From assembly GCA_024642665.1 (NCBI GenBank), contig JAHEAR010000004.1, positions 103,691 to 167,690 on the forward strand: a stretch of 64,000 bases of DNA, read 5' to 3'. Under the pieces are notes generated by a model. The model was not told the origin of the DNA. It made no database searches and saw only the letters and a program-made list of their open reading frames with translations. Shown here piece by piece: positions 45,833-54,241 of this stretch. The position numbers and the translations under genes were made by a program. Each line of letters opens with the position of its first letter. The first letter of the stretch is position 1. The stretch comes from Bacteroidota bacterium (lineage in GTDB: Bacteria; Bacteroidota; Bacteroidia; Chitinophagales; Saprospiraceae).

Positions 45833-46831
45833 TTATTTTATTTTGAAAATGAAGGATAGCTTTCCACATTGTCGTTCGGCCGCTGCAGGATCCGGAGCAA
45901 ATACATAAGATTTAGCGCATGCTTCTGCTTTGCTAACAAAATCAGCGTCTTTTAATGTTGATCCGGCGAAATCATATTTTGCAGAAATAACCTCACCCAT
46001 TCGGTTTACACAAATTACGATACTCATTTTGCCTTCCTTTACCGCCAATCGCTCCACGCGTGCTCGCTGAACCAATTTTCTATCCAGCAGACCATCCAGA
46101 CCAACACCCCATTGCATTCCCTTTCCATCCTGACCGATTCCGGTATTACTCCCTGCATTTCCGGAACCTGTACCTCCGCCGGGACCAGAGCCTTTACCAT
46201 TTCCATCACCTGCTCCGCCGCCGCTTCCGCCTGTACCTCCGGTGCCTGTGCCAAATCCATCGCTCCAGATATCTGAATCATCATCACCATCCCCGGCACC
46301 AGTGCCGGGTTCCTCACCAAACGCACCATCGGACCAGTCAATCATGGTCATTTCCTCGACGCCGTCACTTTCAAAGGAATTGTTGTCACTCACGGTCTGC
46401 CATCCCTTTTTACTCACAATGACAGGCGTAGGCAGTGGTATCGCTCCAATGTCCGTGCGTAAGGCACTACTGGCTGTTGGGCTTTGTACGGCGGTCATGG
46501 ATGGCGTAGAAAGCCTTGAAGGAGCCGCCGCCATGGGTCTCGATTCGCGTGCTTCAGTGGAGGCAGCACTTCCACCCTCCTCACTTCCTGACATCTTGGA
46601 ACCCATATCCAGATTTTCCTCAATAAACTTTTCAGGTTCCGGTGCGACGTATTCATTATAAGGGTAGTCAAACTGGATCACCAATGCCTCTTTGGTTGGC
46701 TCCTCAGGGGCCTTCATACTGAAGAATGGAAGGAACAGGACGATCAATAGCAATGCATGCATGACTACTGAAAACGTTCTGCCACGATTCTGGCTTTTTC
46801 TGATTGCCTTAGATTTTCTTGGTTTGCTCAT
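45833..46831 (-). CDS. TonB-like energy transducer with glycine-rich linker
   Basis: 332 residues. A basic N-terminus (SKPRKSKAIRKSQNRGR) leads to one membrane helix (FSVVMHALLLIVLFLPFF). A long periplasmic linker has a Ser/Thr/Pro-rich part and a strongly glycine-rich part (about 185-235, GTGTGGTGGSGGGAGDGNGK). The last 80 residues (RARVERLAVKEGKMSIVICVNRMGEVISA) look like a TonB C-terminal domain. Such proteins transmit proton-motive force to outer-membrane receptors, and a TonB-dependent receptor gene lies immediately upstream. No exbB/exbD is in the window. Confidence 0.75.
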   Translation of the reverse strand: MSKPRKSKAIRKSQNRGRTFSVVMHALLLIVLFLPFFSMKAPEEPTKEALVIQFDYPYNEYVAPEPEKFIEENLDMGSKMSGSEEGGSAASTEARESRPMAAAPSRLSTPSMTAVQSPTASSALRTDIGAIPLPTPVIVSKKGWQTVSDNNSFESDGVEEMTMIDWSDGAFGEEPGTGAGDGDDDSDIWSDGFGTGTGGTGGSGGGAGDGNGKGSGPGGGTGSGNAGSNTGIGQDGKGMQWGVGLDGLLDRKLVQRARVERLAVKEGKMSIVICVNRMGEVISAKYDFAGSTLKDADFVSKAEACAKSYVFAPDPAAAERQCGKLSFIFKIK

Positions 46832-46902
46832 AGTTGATATAACACAATTAACGCCCTAAAAATGCGACTATTGTACTTTTATTCGGAGAAATCCGCTAAG
46901 AA

Positions 46903-46938
46903 AAATAAAAAACCCTGCAATCCGCTAAGATCCCAGGG
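46903..46938 (-). terminator. Terminator after the TonB-dependent receptor gene
   Basis: On the minus strand ccctg and caggg (46938-46934, 46917-46913) pair across a 16-nt loop and are followed by a U-rich run (from aaaataaaaaa on the plus strand). It sits about 37 bp past the receptor stop. Confidence 0.6.
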
Positions 46939-46974
46939 CCCGATAATAAAAAATCTAATGCTTCTTTAAACGCG

Positions 46975-49827
46975 TCAGAGTTCGTAACCAATAGTTACGA
47001 CGAAGGAGGTTCCCCTCTTGTACTGACTCGTGAGATATTCTGTGCCTAAATAATCACTAGAGGTAGTAATCAGTGGATTTAATAGGTTTTTAGCAGCAAA
47101 TTTTAAGGAAACGTGACCAAATTGTTTGGCGATGACGGCATCTAAGGTCGAGACACTTCGCTCATAGATATCAGGAGAATTAAGGCCTATGACTGACAAG
47201 CGCTCGCCGGTAAAATTGTAGGCTAACTGCACATCCAACTTCGTGTCGAAGTCCGTGTAGCCAAGTACGATATTGGCCAGTACAGGGGATTGCCCTTGAA
47301 AAGGTCTTGATTCCGGTTCCAATCCAGATTGCACTCTGACATCCATCGAAGACTTAATAAATGTCAGGTTGGTCGACACTTTAAATTTGTCAAACGCAGG
47401 GCCAAATACACCAAGGTTTTTTCTGAACTCAAATTCAATACCTCCTATTTGCCCATAATCGACATTAGCAAACTGAAATTCAGGGTTCGATGAATTCAGA
47501 TATTGTAAACTGATTGGGTTGTCAAACGTTTTGTAAAATCCGCTGACAGAAAATAGTTCACCCGGATTTGTATACCATTCCCATCGCAAGTCATAGTTGT
47601 TGATATTGGTAGTCACAAGTGCGGGGTTGCCGATGAAAAACTGATCGATCAGTGGATCAAAGGATGCAAAAGGAGCGATCTCTCTAAGATTAGGTCTTGC
47701 AATTGTCTGGCTAAATCCGGCTCTCACATTCATCTCCTCATTAAGGGCATACACCAGATTAATGGATGGCAACACATCTGTCACTTTAATCTGCCCTGTG
47801 TTGGTGCTATCCGGTTCTTCTCCAATGATTTGAACAATTTTACTTTGGACAAATATATCTGTACTTTCTACGCGCGCACCTCCAATGACTTTAAGATGTT
47901 TAAGTGGGGACATGGTAAACATACCGTAGGCTGCAGTTATGTTGTCGTAACCGGCATAACTATTTTCTATGCGAGTAGCTTCGTTGATGTAATTCCCAAC
48001 GATGTATTTTGTTTTGCCATTGCTTCCTTTTTCCTGACGGATCACACCAAGATTATCTTCGCCGAAAAAAGCATCCACATCCCCTGTAAAAGGAGTGGCA
48101 AATTGGGAAGTCGCAACGATGTATCGATTTTCATCAAAGTTTCTATCCTTCCGGCTGATGTATCCTCCGATTTTAATATTACTTCCGGCATTCTGCCGGT
48201 TAAGAATAGGCAATGTAAAATCTAAGGCAACTACTTTGATATCATCATTCAGTGTACGCCAGAAATAAAATGGATCATTGACATTCGCCAAAGGGATACC
48301 TTCAATACCACTATCGGTATCTATCTGACTTGAAAAGAATCTTAAGTTTGGTTCTGTCATATTCGCATCCACCAGGCTTCCTTTCCACTCTATTTTCAGA
48401 TGTCCCAGGGACGGTAATTGATGTGTCCCTGAAACCTGAAAATTGGTCATTTGGCGTTCCTGCCACATATGTGCGCGGCCTACTTTATACGAAGGGGCAA
48501 GGATATTATTCCCATCCTCGCCAATGATATAGGTAGAACTTTGTGAGGTCGTATGATTATAGATCGTGTTAAATTCAATGCTATTCAAATCATTAAATTT
48601 AAATGCCAATCCTGCCAGTCCATTAAGAGTAGGTGATTTTGTACTTTCTGTTTTCAAGTAATCACCACTATTCATGAGCGTACCGGATTTGATATCAAAT
48701 ACAAACCAGCTCGCTTGTCTGGCTTCCGGGCGATGCTCATAATCTTGTTTAAACGTTCCACCAAGGATTAGCCCTATAGCAGATTTCTTGCCTACCTTAT
48801 AGCTATTCCCATAGGAAAGTGAGATACCATAATCCAGACCGGATTTTTGGTGAAGTGTATCAAACTGATACGTCATCCCATTGACTGCCTGATTGATCGT
48901 TGACGCAGCAAGGCTATCGCCAAAACGTGCTTTCAACTCCGCATTTTTATTTCCATAAATTTGAAATAGAGAATCCGTCAGAATGGATGGCCTTTGCCGA
49001 TCATTTAACCCATACCCAAAAAGATTGTCATTTGAATTTGCATCGGTCAGAAAATCATTTTTCAAATTATTCTGTCCGTTGTAGCCAATGGCTACATTCA
49101 CCGAAAATGTTCTTTGTTCAGGAAAACTTTTTGTTTTTATGTTAATATTTCCTCCGGTAAACGTGCCTTGTTGATCCGGTGTAAAAGTTTTGGTGGCCAC
49201 AATATTATCCAGGAGTTTAACCGGAATAAGATCCAGCTGCGCGCTATTTCTGTAGGGATCCAGACTAGGCATAGGCAATCCATTCAATTGGGATATGGAG
49301 TATCTGTCTCCCAGTCCTCTGACGACCAAATATTTCCCATCCTGCACACTCGTTCCGGTTACTTTGGTCAAGGCTGAAGCAACATTTCCAACTGCCATTC
49401 TGGACATTTCCTGATAAGAAATTCCATCCTGGATATTGCTCGAATTACGCTGTAGCATAAGGAGTGCGTTTTCACTGCGCTCAATGGATTTAGCAGTGAC
49501 TACGATTTCTTCTAAGCCGGTGGTTGAAGGATCCAGCAAAATATCAAGATAGGTAACATCATTTGCTTTGACGATCACATCCGAAACTATTTTATCTGTA
49601 TAGCCCAGATATGTAAATCGAATGGTATACGTTCCAACAGGTAACTGTATGGTATACTTTCCATCAAAATCTGTGGTCGCCACTTTATCGGTTCCTTCTA
49701 CTATGACAGGAAGAGCAATCATTGTTTCAGCATTTCCGGCATCAATCACTGTTCCGGATACCGATCCATTCTGGCCGTACAGGGTGCACGAAAGAAGGAC
49801 GAAAAATAAAAAGATAAAATTTCTCAT
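46975..49827 (-). CDS. TonB-dependent outer-membrane receptor
   Basis: 950 residues. Signal peptide MRNFIFLFFVLLSCTLYG; a carboxypeptidase-regulatory-like domain (about 22-105: GSVSGTVIDAGNAETMIALP); a plug domain (about 118-240) with LVVRGLGDRYSISQLNGLPMP; then a long barrel ending FVVTIGYEL. The N-terminal extension and TonB motif LEEIVVTAK are typical of Bacteroidota receptors. No SusD partner follows; instead the neighbouring gene is a T9SS surface protein. Ligand unknown. Confidence 0.92.
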   Translation of the reverse strand: MRNFIFLFFVLLSCTLYGQNGSVSGTVIDAGNAETMIALPVIVEGTDKVATTDFDGKYTIQLPVGTYTIRFTYLGYTDKIVSDVIVKANDVTYLDILLDPSTTGLEEIVVTAKSIERSENALLMLQRNSSNIQDGISYQEMSRMAVGNVASALTKVTGTSVQDGKYLVVRGLGDRYSISQLNGLPMPSLDPYRNSAQLDLIPVKLLDNIVATKTFTPDQQGTFTGGNINIKTKSFPEQRTFSVNVAIGYNGQNNLKNDFLTDANSNDNLFGYGLNDRQRPSILTDSLFQIYGNKNAELKARFGDSLAASTINQAVNGMTYQFDTLHQKSGLDYGISLSYGNSYKVGKKSAIGLILGGTFKQDYEHRPEARQASWFVFDIKSGTLMNSGDYLKTESTKSPTLNGLAGLAFKFNDLNSIEFNTIYNHTTSQSSTYIIGEDGNNILAPSYKVGRAHMWQERQMTNFQVSGTHQLPSLGHLKIEWKGSLVDANMTEPNLRFFSSQIDTDSGIEGIPLANVNDPFYFWRTLNDDIKVVALDFTLPILNRQNAGSNIKIGGYISRKDRNFDENRYIVATSQFATPFTGDVDAFFGEDNLGVIRQEKGSNGKTKYIVGNYINEATRIENSYAGYDNITAAYGMFTMSPLKHLKVIGGARVESTDIFVQSKIVQIIGEEPDSTNTGQIKVTDVLPSINLVYALNEEMNVRAGFSQTIARPNLREIAPFASFDPLIDQFFIGNPALVTTNINNYDLRWEWYTNPGELFSVSGFYKTFDNPISLQYLNSSNPEFQFANVDYGQIGGIEFEFRKNLGVFGPAFDKFKVSTNLTFIKSSMDVRVQSGLEPESRPFQGQSPVLANIVLGYTDFDTKLDVQLAYNFTGERLSVIGLNSPDIYERSVSTLDAVIAKQFGHVSLKFAAKNLLNPLITTSSDYLGTEYLTSQYKRGTSFVVTIGYEL

Positions 49828-49899
49828 AGCATTAGTTTATTATCGTAAAAGTTGCATTCGTGAGGGTCGCATGATTATATTTTTTTGCATTAGTTTTTA

Positions 49900-49936
49900 A
49901 AAACCCAAACAGGTGCACCCCCTCAAGTGCACCTGT
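49900..49936 (-). terminator. Intrinsic terminator between the T9SS and receptor genes
   Basis: acaggtgcac and gtgcacctgt form a perfect 10-bp stem with an 8-nt loop, and the minus strand continues into tgggttttt. It lies about 30 bp past the stop at 49967, so the two neighbouring genes are probably partly uncoupled. Confidence 0.8.
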
Positions 49937-49966
49937 TGAGTATCAATGATGAAAGAGGTTTTCAAC

Positions 49967-52867
49967 CTATTCTTTAACAAATATTCTGCGTCCTACAATG
50001 GACTGATTTGATTCGATGGTGATTAAATACATTCCTGAACTCAGTGAGTTTACCTTTACCGGAAATACATTTTTTCCGGAAAGAAACTGCTGTCCATTGC
50101 TTTGGGTAATGGTTTTACCGGTCAGGTCAAGAATTCTAAAATGAAGATCCATGGCATTGGCCAATTCGAAAGACACATTTAAGGTTTCAGCAACCGGATT
50201 TGGATATACATTCATCGTCCAGTCTGTTTCGGATAATGAAGGGTCATCTACGGCGGAAACAATATCTCCGAAATACCCATACTGATCTAACGCCGTCCAG
50301 CATAACGCCCAATTCTCATCGGCAAAAGCACCGATATCTCTGCTTGGTAGAAACCATGGGTTATTGACTTGCACTGCTCGGCCATACGCTTCACCTGATG
50401 GATTGACACGAGGATCTAATTGACCATTTGGTGTTCTGGATATACCGGCCAAAGCAGGATCAGCCACTTGCGTATTTCCGGCGGTGAGATGCGCTACTAA
50501 AGCAGCTTTATCCATCCCTGAAACCAGATCATCTAATGTAGTACCGGCAGCACAATCATAGATCAGGTTGTTGTTAAACGTGATATCTCCATTTTGGAAA
50601 CGACCCCATGAATTGTCATCGATGACAATGGCTCTTCTTGCGAAACCGGATAGGATTGCATTATGTACATGTGCTGCACCATCATTTCTGATTTTGAGTG
50701 CATCGTTATTATCCGGATTCACAGTAGATGTACCGCCTCCGATAAAGGTAACATGACTGATCGTTGGGCTAACTTTTGGATTCAGATCAGCAGCTTCACT
50801 ACCATCCCATTCTCCTCCGCGATTACCTTCCTCATCTTGTAAGGAAAACCAAAACTGACCCAGGCCATCCCAACTTTGATCATAATCAAAACTATCATCG
50901 CCACAGAAACTGATCGCTGCGTGGCGAACATTTACAGCTCCGCCGAACCATTCGATACCATCATCGAGGTTGGCAAAAACTTCTACATAATCGATAGTCG
51001 TTCCACTCCCTACACCCCCTAACGTAAGACCATTGATCTCATTGTTCGCTTCCAGTTTATCCCCTCCGTGACGGATGGAAACATACTTCAGGGTACCACT
51101 ATTATCCGCATTATTATTTCCTCCATAAGACGCTCGACCCTCTGTACTTGGAATACCTTCTACGTTGAATGTTCCGCCATTGACTCCTACGATTCCATTT
51201 CCGAGGAGTATCAGACCACCCCATAAACCTCTGTCATTGGAGGTCAGGTCATTTGGATCATTTAAATCATCAAACTCAGCAGTGAAAATAATTGGTGCAC
51301 ATTGTGTTCCTATGGCATTGATTTTTGCTCCTTTGGCAATAATCAGTGCAGACGTTTTATCACCTGTAGATGGTGATGCTAAACCTTTGATAATGGTACC
51401 CGGTTGAATATTGATCACAGCACCATCTTCTGCGAAGACATATCCATCGAGCAAATAAATATTATCTGATGTCCAATTGTGTGTCTCACCCGCATTAATA
51501 TCGATGTCTTTTATGACCACTGTTGGCACCGGTGAAGGAACCACCAGGTCACCAAAATGACCATTCGCATCTAATGCGGTCCAACCTTTTGCCCAGTTAA
51601 TTTTATTGTTGAAAGCTCCACGGTAAGGCACCGCATCAAAGAAGTCATCTGAAAGCAGCTTTGCACCGGATAATGCAGGAGAACCTGCACTGATTCTTGG
51701 ATCCAGGCCACCGTCGTTTATACGGGAGATTCCACCGAGTATTGGATTTTCAATCGTATTGGCGGCATTGGTCAGGTAAGAAACAAGTTGTGCTTTGTCC
51801 ATACCGCTGACCATTGAATTGAAATCAGTGCCGGCGCCCATGTCATTATAAATATTGTTTTCAAGGGTGATGTCACCATCCGCAAATCGCTGCCATGAAT
51901 TATCGTCAATGACCACAGCTCTTCTTGCAAAACCGGTCACTACAGAATTGTAAAAATGAACGGCACCATCATTTCTGATTTTTAATGCATCATTATTATC
52001 CGGATTTACAGTAGTCGTTCCTCCACCAATAAATGTAGCATTGCTGATTATCGGACTAACCTTTGGGCTCAAATCGGCAGCTTCACTTCCATCCCACTCG
52101 CCGGCGCGATTTCCTTGCTCATCCTGTATGGCAAACCAAAACTGGCCTTTACCATCCCAACTTTGATCGTAATCAAAACAGTCATCGCCACAAAATGCCA
52201 GTGCAGCGTGTTTTACATTTACAGCACCACCAAACCACTCTATACCATCATCGAGATTGGCATAAACTTCTATATAATCAATCTCAGTGCCGTTTCCTAC
52301 GCCAGCTAATGTCAAACCATTGATCTCATTATTAGCTTCCAGTTTGCTACCGCCATGTCGGATAGAAACATACTTCAGCACACCTGAATCATCGGCATTA
52401 TCCGTTCCCCCATATTCCGCTCTTCCTTCTGTACTTGGAATTCCTTCGACATTAAATACACCTGTATTAACGCCGACAATACCTGAACCCAAAATAATCA
52501 GACCTCCCCAAAGTCCTCTATCGTCTTTTGTAAGGTCTGACGGATCAGTGATATCATCAAATTCCGCAGTGAAGATGATTGGTTCTTCCGCGGTTCCTAC
52601 GGCGTTAATCTTAGCGCCTCTGGCGATAATCAGTGCTGAGGAAATATCTCCGGTAGAAGGAGAAGCCAGTCCTTTGATGACTGTTCCTTTCTGTATATTA
52701 AGTACACCACCGTCTTCTACAAACACATATCCATCGAGATGGTACTCATTATTGTTTGTCCACCAGGTGGTGTCCGCTCCCAGGTCATCATCATTGACGA
52801 CGACTATAGTCTGTGCAGAAATAGAAAATGCAATAAACAAGGAGACAAGCGTAAAATAAATTTTCAT
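49967..52867 (-). CDS. Surface protein with two tandem ~429-residue domains and T9SS type A tail
   Basis: 966 residues with signal peptide KIYFTLVSLFIAFSISAQ. Two near-identical domains follow: each runs from a segment like HLDGYVFVEDGGVLNIQ (INIQPGTIIKG in the second copy) through GLWGGLIILG, EGRAEYGGT, KYVSIRHGG, NDGIEWFGGAVNV, KVSPIISNATFIGGG to GWTALDANGHFGD. The repetitive hydrophobic rungs suggest a right-handed parallel beta-helix. The tail (VYPNPVAETLNVS, ILDLTGKTITQ, LSSGMYLITIES) is a T9SS sorting domain. The gene lies just upstream of a TonB-dependent receptor gene, so a binding or capture role for its ligand is plausible. Confidence 0.9.
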   Translation of the reverse strand: MKIYFTLVSLFIAFSISAQTIVVVNDDDLGADTTWWTNNNEYHLDGYVFVEDGGVLNIQKGTVIKGLASPSTGDISSALIIARGAKINAVGTAEEPIIFTAEFDDITDPSDLTKDDRGLWGGLIILGSGIVGVNTGVFNVEGIPSTEGRAEYGGTDNADDSGVLKYVSIRHGGSKLEANNEINGLTLAGVGNGTEIDYIEVYANLDDGIEWFGGAVNVKHAALAFCGDDCFDYDQSWDGKGQFWFAIQDEQGNRAGEWDGSEAADLSPKVSPIISNATFIGGGTTTVNPDNNDALKIRNDGAVHFYNSVVTGFARRAVVIDDNSWQRFADGDITLENNIYNDMGAGTDFNSMVSGMDKAQLVSYLTNAANTIENPILGGISRINDGGLDPRISAGSPALSGAKLLSDDFFDAVPYRGAFNNKINWAKGWTALDANGHFGDLVVPSPVPTVVIKDIDINAGETHNWTSDNIYLLDGYVFAEDGAVINIQPGTIIKGLASPSTGDKTSALIIAKGAKINAIGTQCAPIIFTAEFDDLNDPNDLTSNDRGLWGGLILLGNGIVGVNGGTFNVEGIPSTEGRASYGGNNNADNSGTLKYVSIRHGGDKLEANNEINGLTLGGVGSGTTIDYVEVFANLDDGIEWFGGAVNVRHAAISFCGDDSFDYDQSWDGLGQFWFSLQDEEGNRGGEWDGSEAADLNPKVSPTISHVTFIGGGTSTVNPDNNDALKIRNDGAAHVHNAILSGFARRAIVIDDNSWGRFQNGDITFNNNLIYDCAAGTTLDDLVSGMDKAALVAHLTAGNTQVADPALAGISRTPNGQLDPRVNPSGEAYGRAVQVNNPWFLPSRDIGAFADENWALCWTALDQYGYFGDIVSAVDDPSLSETDWTMNVYPNPVAETLNVSFELANAMDLHFRILDLTGKTITQSNGQQFLSGKNVFPVKVNSLSSGMYLITIESNQSIVGRRIFVKE
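50650..52820 (-). repeat. Internal gene duplication, 1287-bp period
   Basis: The segments starting accatcatttctgatttt at 50678 and 51965 are 1287 bp apart (429 codons) and remain alignable over the surrounding hundreds of bases, with most differences at third positions. This is a clean tandem duplication of a whole domain. Confidence 0.85.
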
Positions 52868-52940
52868 AAAATTTAGGTTTAATAGTATACTGTTTTTGAA
52901 TGTTTGGGTTCATCGGGAAATGAATGCTCTTTTGTTGGCA

Positions 52941-52948
52941 CAAAGGTA
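52941..52948 (-). promoter_or_regulatory. -7 promoter box for the duplicated T9SS gene
   Basis: The minus strand reads TACCTTTG, an exact match, about 75 bp upstream of the start at 52867. No -33 TTTG is present at 19 bp. Confidence 0.5.
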
Positions 52949-53247
52949 TTTTGGGCATATCCGCCCGAGGCATTTTGATGTTCAAGAATTCGTTAAATCT
53001 TCAGTGGTGATTCACATCGATTTTTACAAAGACTTTACATGCTTTAGGCAGGGTCTTCAGACGAATGAAACTGAAGAGGATTATCTTTACACCCTATTTA
53101 CATCTATCCTTCAGAGGCCAAATAGTTGCTTACATAAGGCATATGTCTTAACTTAAAATACCTCCAGCTGATAGATTCTTTTAATATTTGTTCATGGTTA
53201 TTACGCGGTCTGCCTTACCTTACGCTTCATCAGGAACAATCTCAACT

Positions 53248-53940
53248 ATGTCAGAATCCATGTTTAAAATTCTTATCGTCGACGACGAGCCTGATATTCT
53301 AGAATTTCTGGACTATAATCTGTCCAGAAATGGCTTTACCACCATTCAGGCATCTAATGGACGTGAGGCTGTAAAACTTGCTTCCGCCGAGCTACCTGAT
53401 TTAATTCTGCTGGACATAATGATGCCCGGGATGGATGGGGTTGAGACTTGCTATGAGTTGCGTAAAAATCAGAAACTCAATGGTACAATCATTGCTTTTT
53501 TAACTGCCCGAAGTGAAGAGTATAGTGAAATTGCGGGGCTGGAAGCTGGTGCTGATGATTATATCCAAAAGCCCATTCGCCCAAGATTGCTGTTGACACG
53601 AGTCAAAGCTTTACTGCGAAGAAAAGAATCCTCCGATGGGCAGTCTTCCGATCAAACCATTCTTGATTTTGGTACACTTAAAATTGATACAAGCAGTTAT
53701 CAGGCCACGATTAATGATGAAGTGATTCCTCTCGCCAAAAAAGAATTCGAAGTTCTAATGTTACTGGCCTCTCAACCAGGGAAAGTTTTTACCAGAGAGG
53801 AGATGTTTCAAAAAGTTTGGGGTTATTCAGTTCCAATCATCAGCCGTACAATTGATGTACACATTTCAAAACTAAGAGAGAAGGTTGGGGAGCGGTATAT
53901 CAAAACGCTTAAAGGGATAGGCTACAAGCTTGAAGTTTGA
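53248..53940 (+). CDS. Orphan OmpR/PhoB-family response regulator
   Basis: 230 residues from the ATG at 53248 (the frame opens earlier at 53188, with a non-family N-terminus). Receiver domain: D12/D13, phospho-acceptor D56, T86 and K108. Winged-helix domain: LAKKEFEVLMLLASQPGKVF and SRTIDVHISKLREKVG. No histidine kinase gene is adjacent. It is divergent from the T9SS/receptor group, so regulation of that group is a reasonable but unproven idea. Confidence 0.93.
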   Translation: MSESMFKILIVDDEPDILEFLDYNLSRNGFTTIQASNGREAVKLASAELPDLILLDIMMPGMDGVETCYELRKNQKLNGTIIAFLTARSEEYSEIAGLEAGADDYIQKPIRPRLLLTRVKALLRRKESSDGQSSDQTILDFGTLKIDTSSYQATINDEVIPLAKKEFEVLMLLASQPGKVFTREEMFQKVWGYSVPIISRTIDVHISKLREKVGERYIKTLKGIGYKLEV

Positions 53941-54241
53941 TAGAAACCCGGACTCATTTTTCATACGTTTGCTTCTGTTATTCATCGGGTATCCTTTGCA
54001 TAGAACTTGACCGAATGACATCGTATAAATTTCAGATATTTATTTTTTCAATATAAGTTGCAATTTGCTTCATACTGATAGCCATACATATTAAGAACTT
54101 ATTATAGATAAAATCTGCTCCCAGTAGATTTGTGTTTTCGTTTCATTAAGTAAAATCAAAATCCTAATTTAAAACCATGATATCCATCGGATATCCTGAT
54201 TGACTTACTTAATTATCATCTCATCTAAAAATATAGGACTA
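53941..54241 (+). promoter_or_regulatory. 301-bp AT-rich upstream region of the EF-G paralogue with a small palindrome
   Basis: No ORF of note. A palindrome gatatcc-atc-ggatatc at 54179-54195 lies 46 bp before the EF-G2 start. A TTTG is followed 19 bp later by atcctttg near 53970-54000, close to but not a match for the promoter consensus. The long non-coding leader is unusual next to the short leaders elsewhere in the window. Confidence 0.4.

Noticed and set aside
52896..53156. 86-residue plus-strand ORF upstream of the response regulator
   Set aside because: It starts inside the promoter region of the minus-strand T9SS gene, has no signal, domain or family-like sequence, and an odd composition rich in Phe, His and Tyr.
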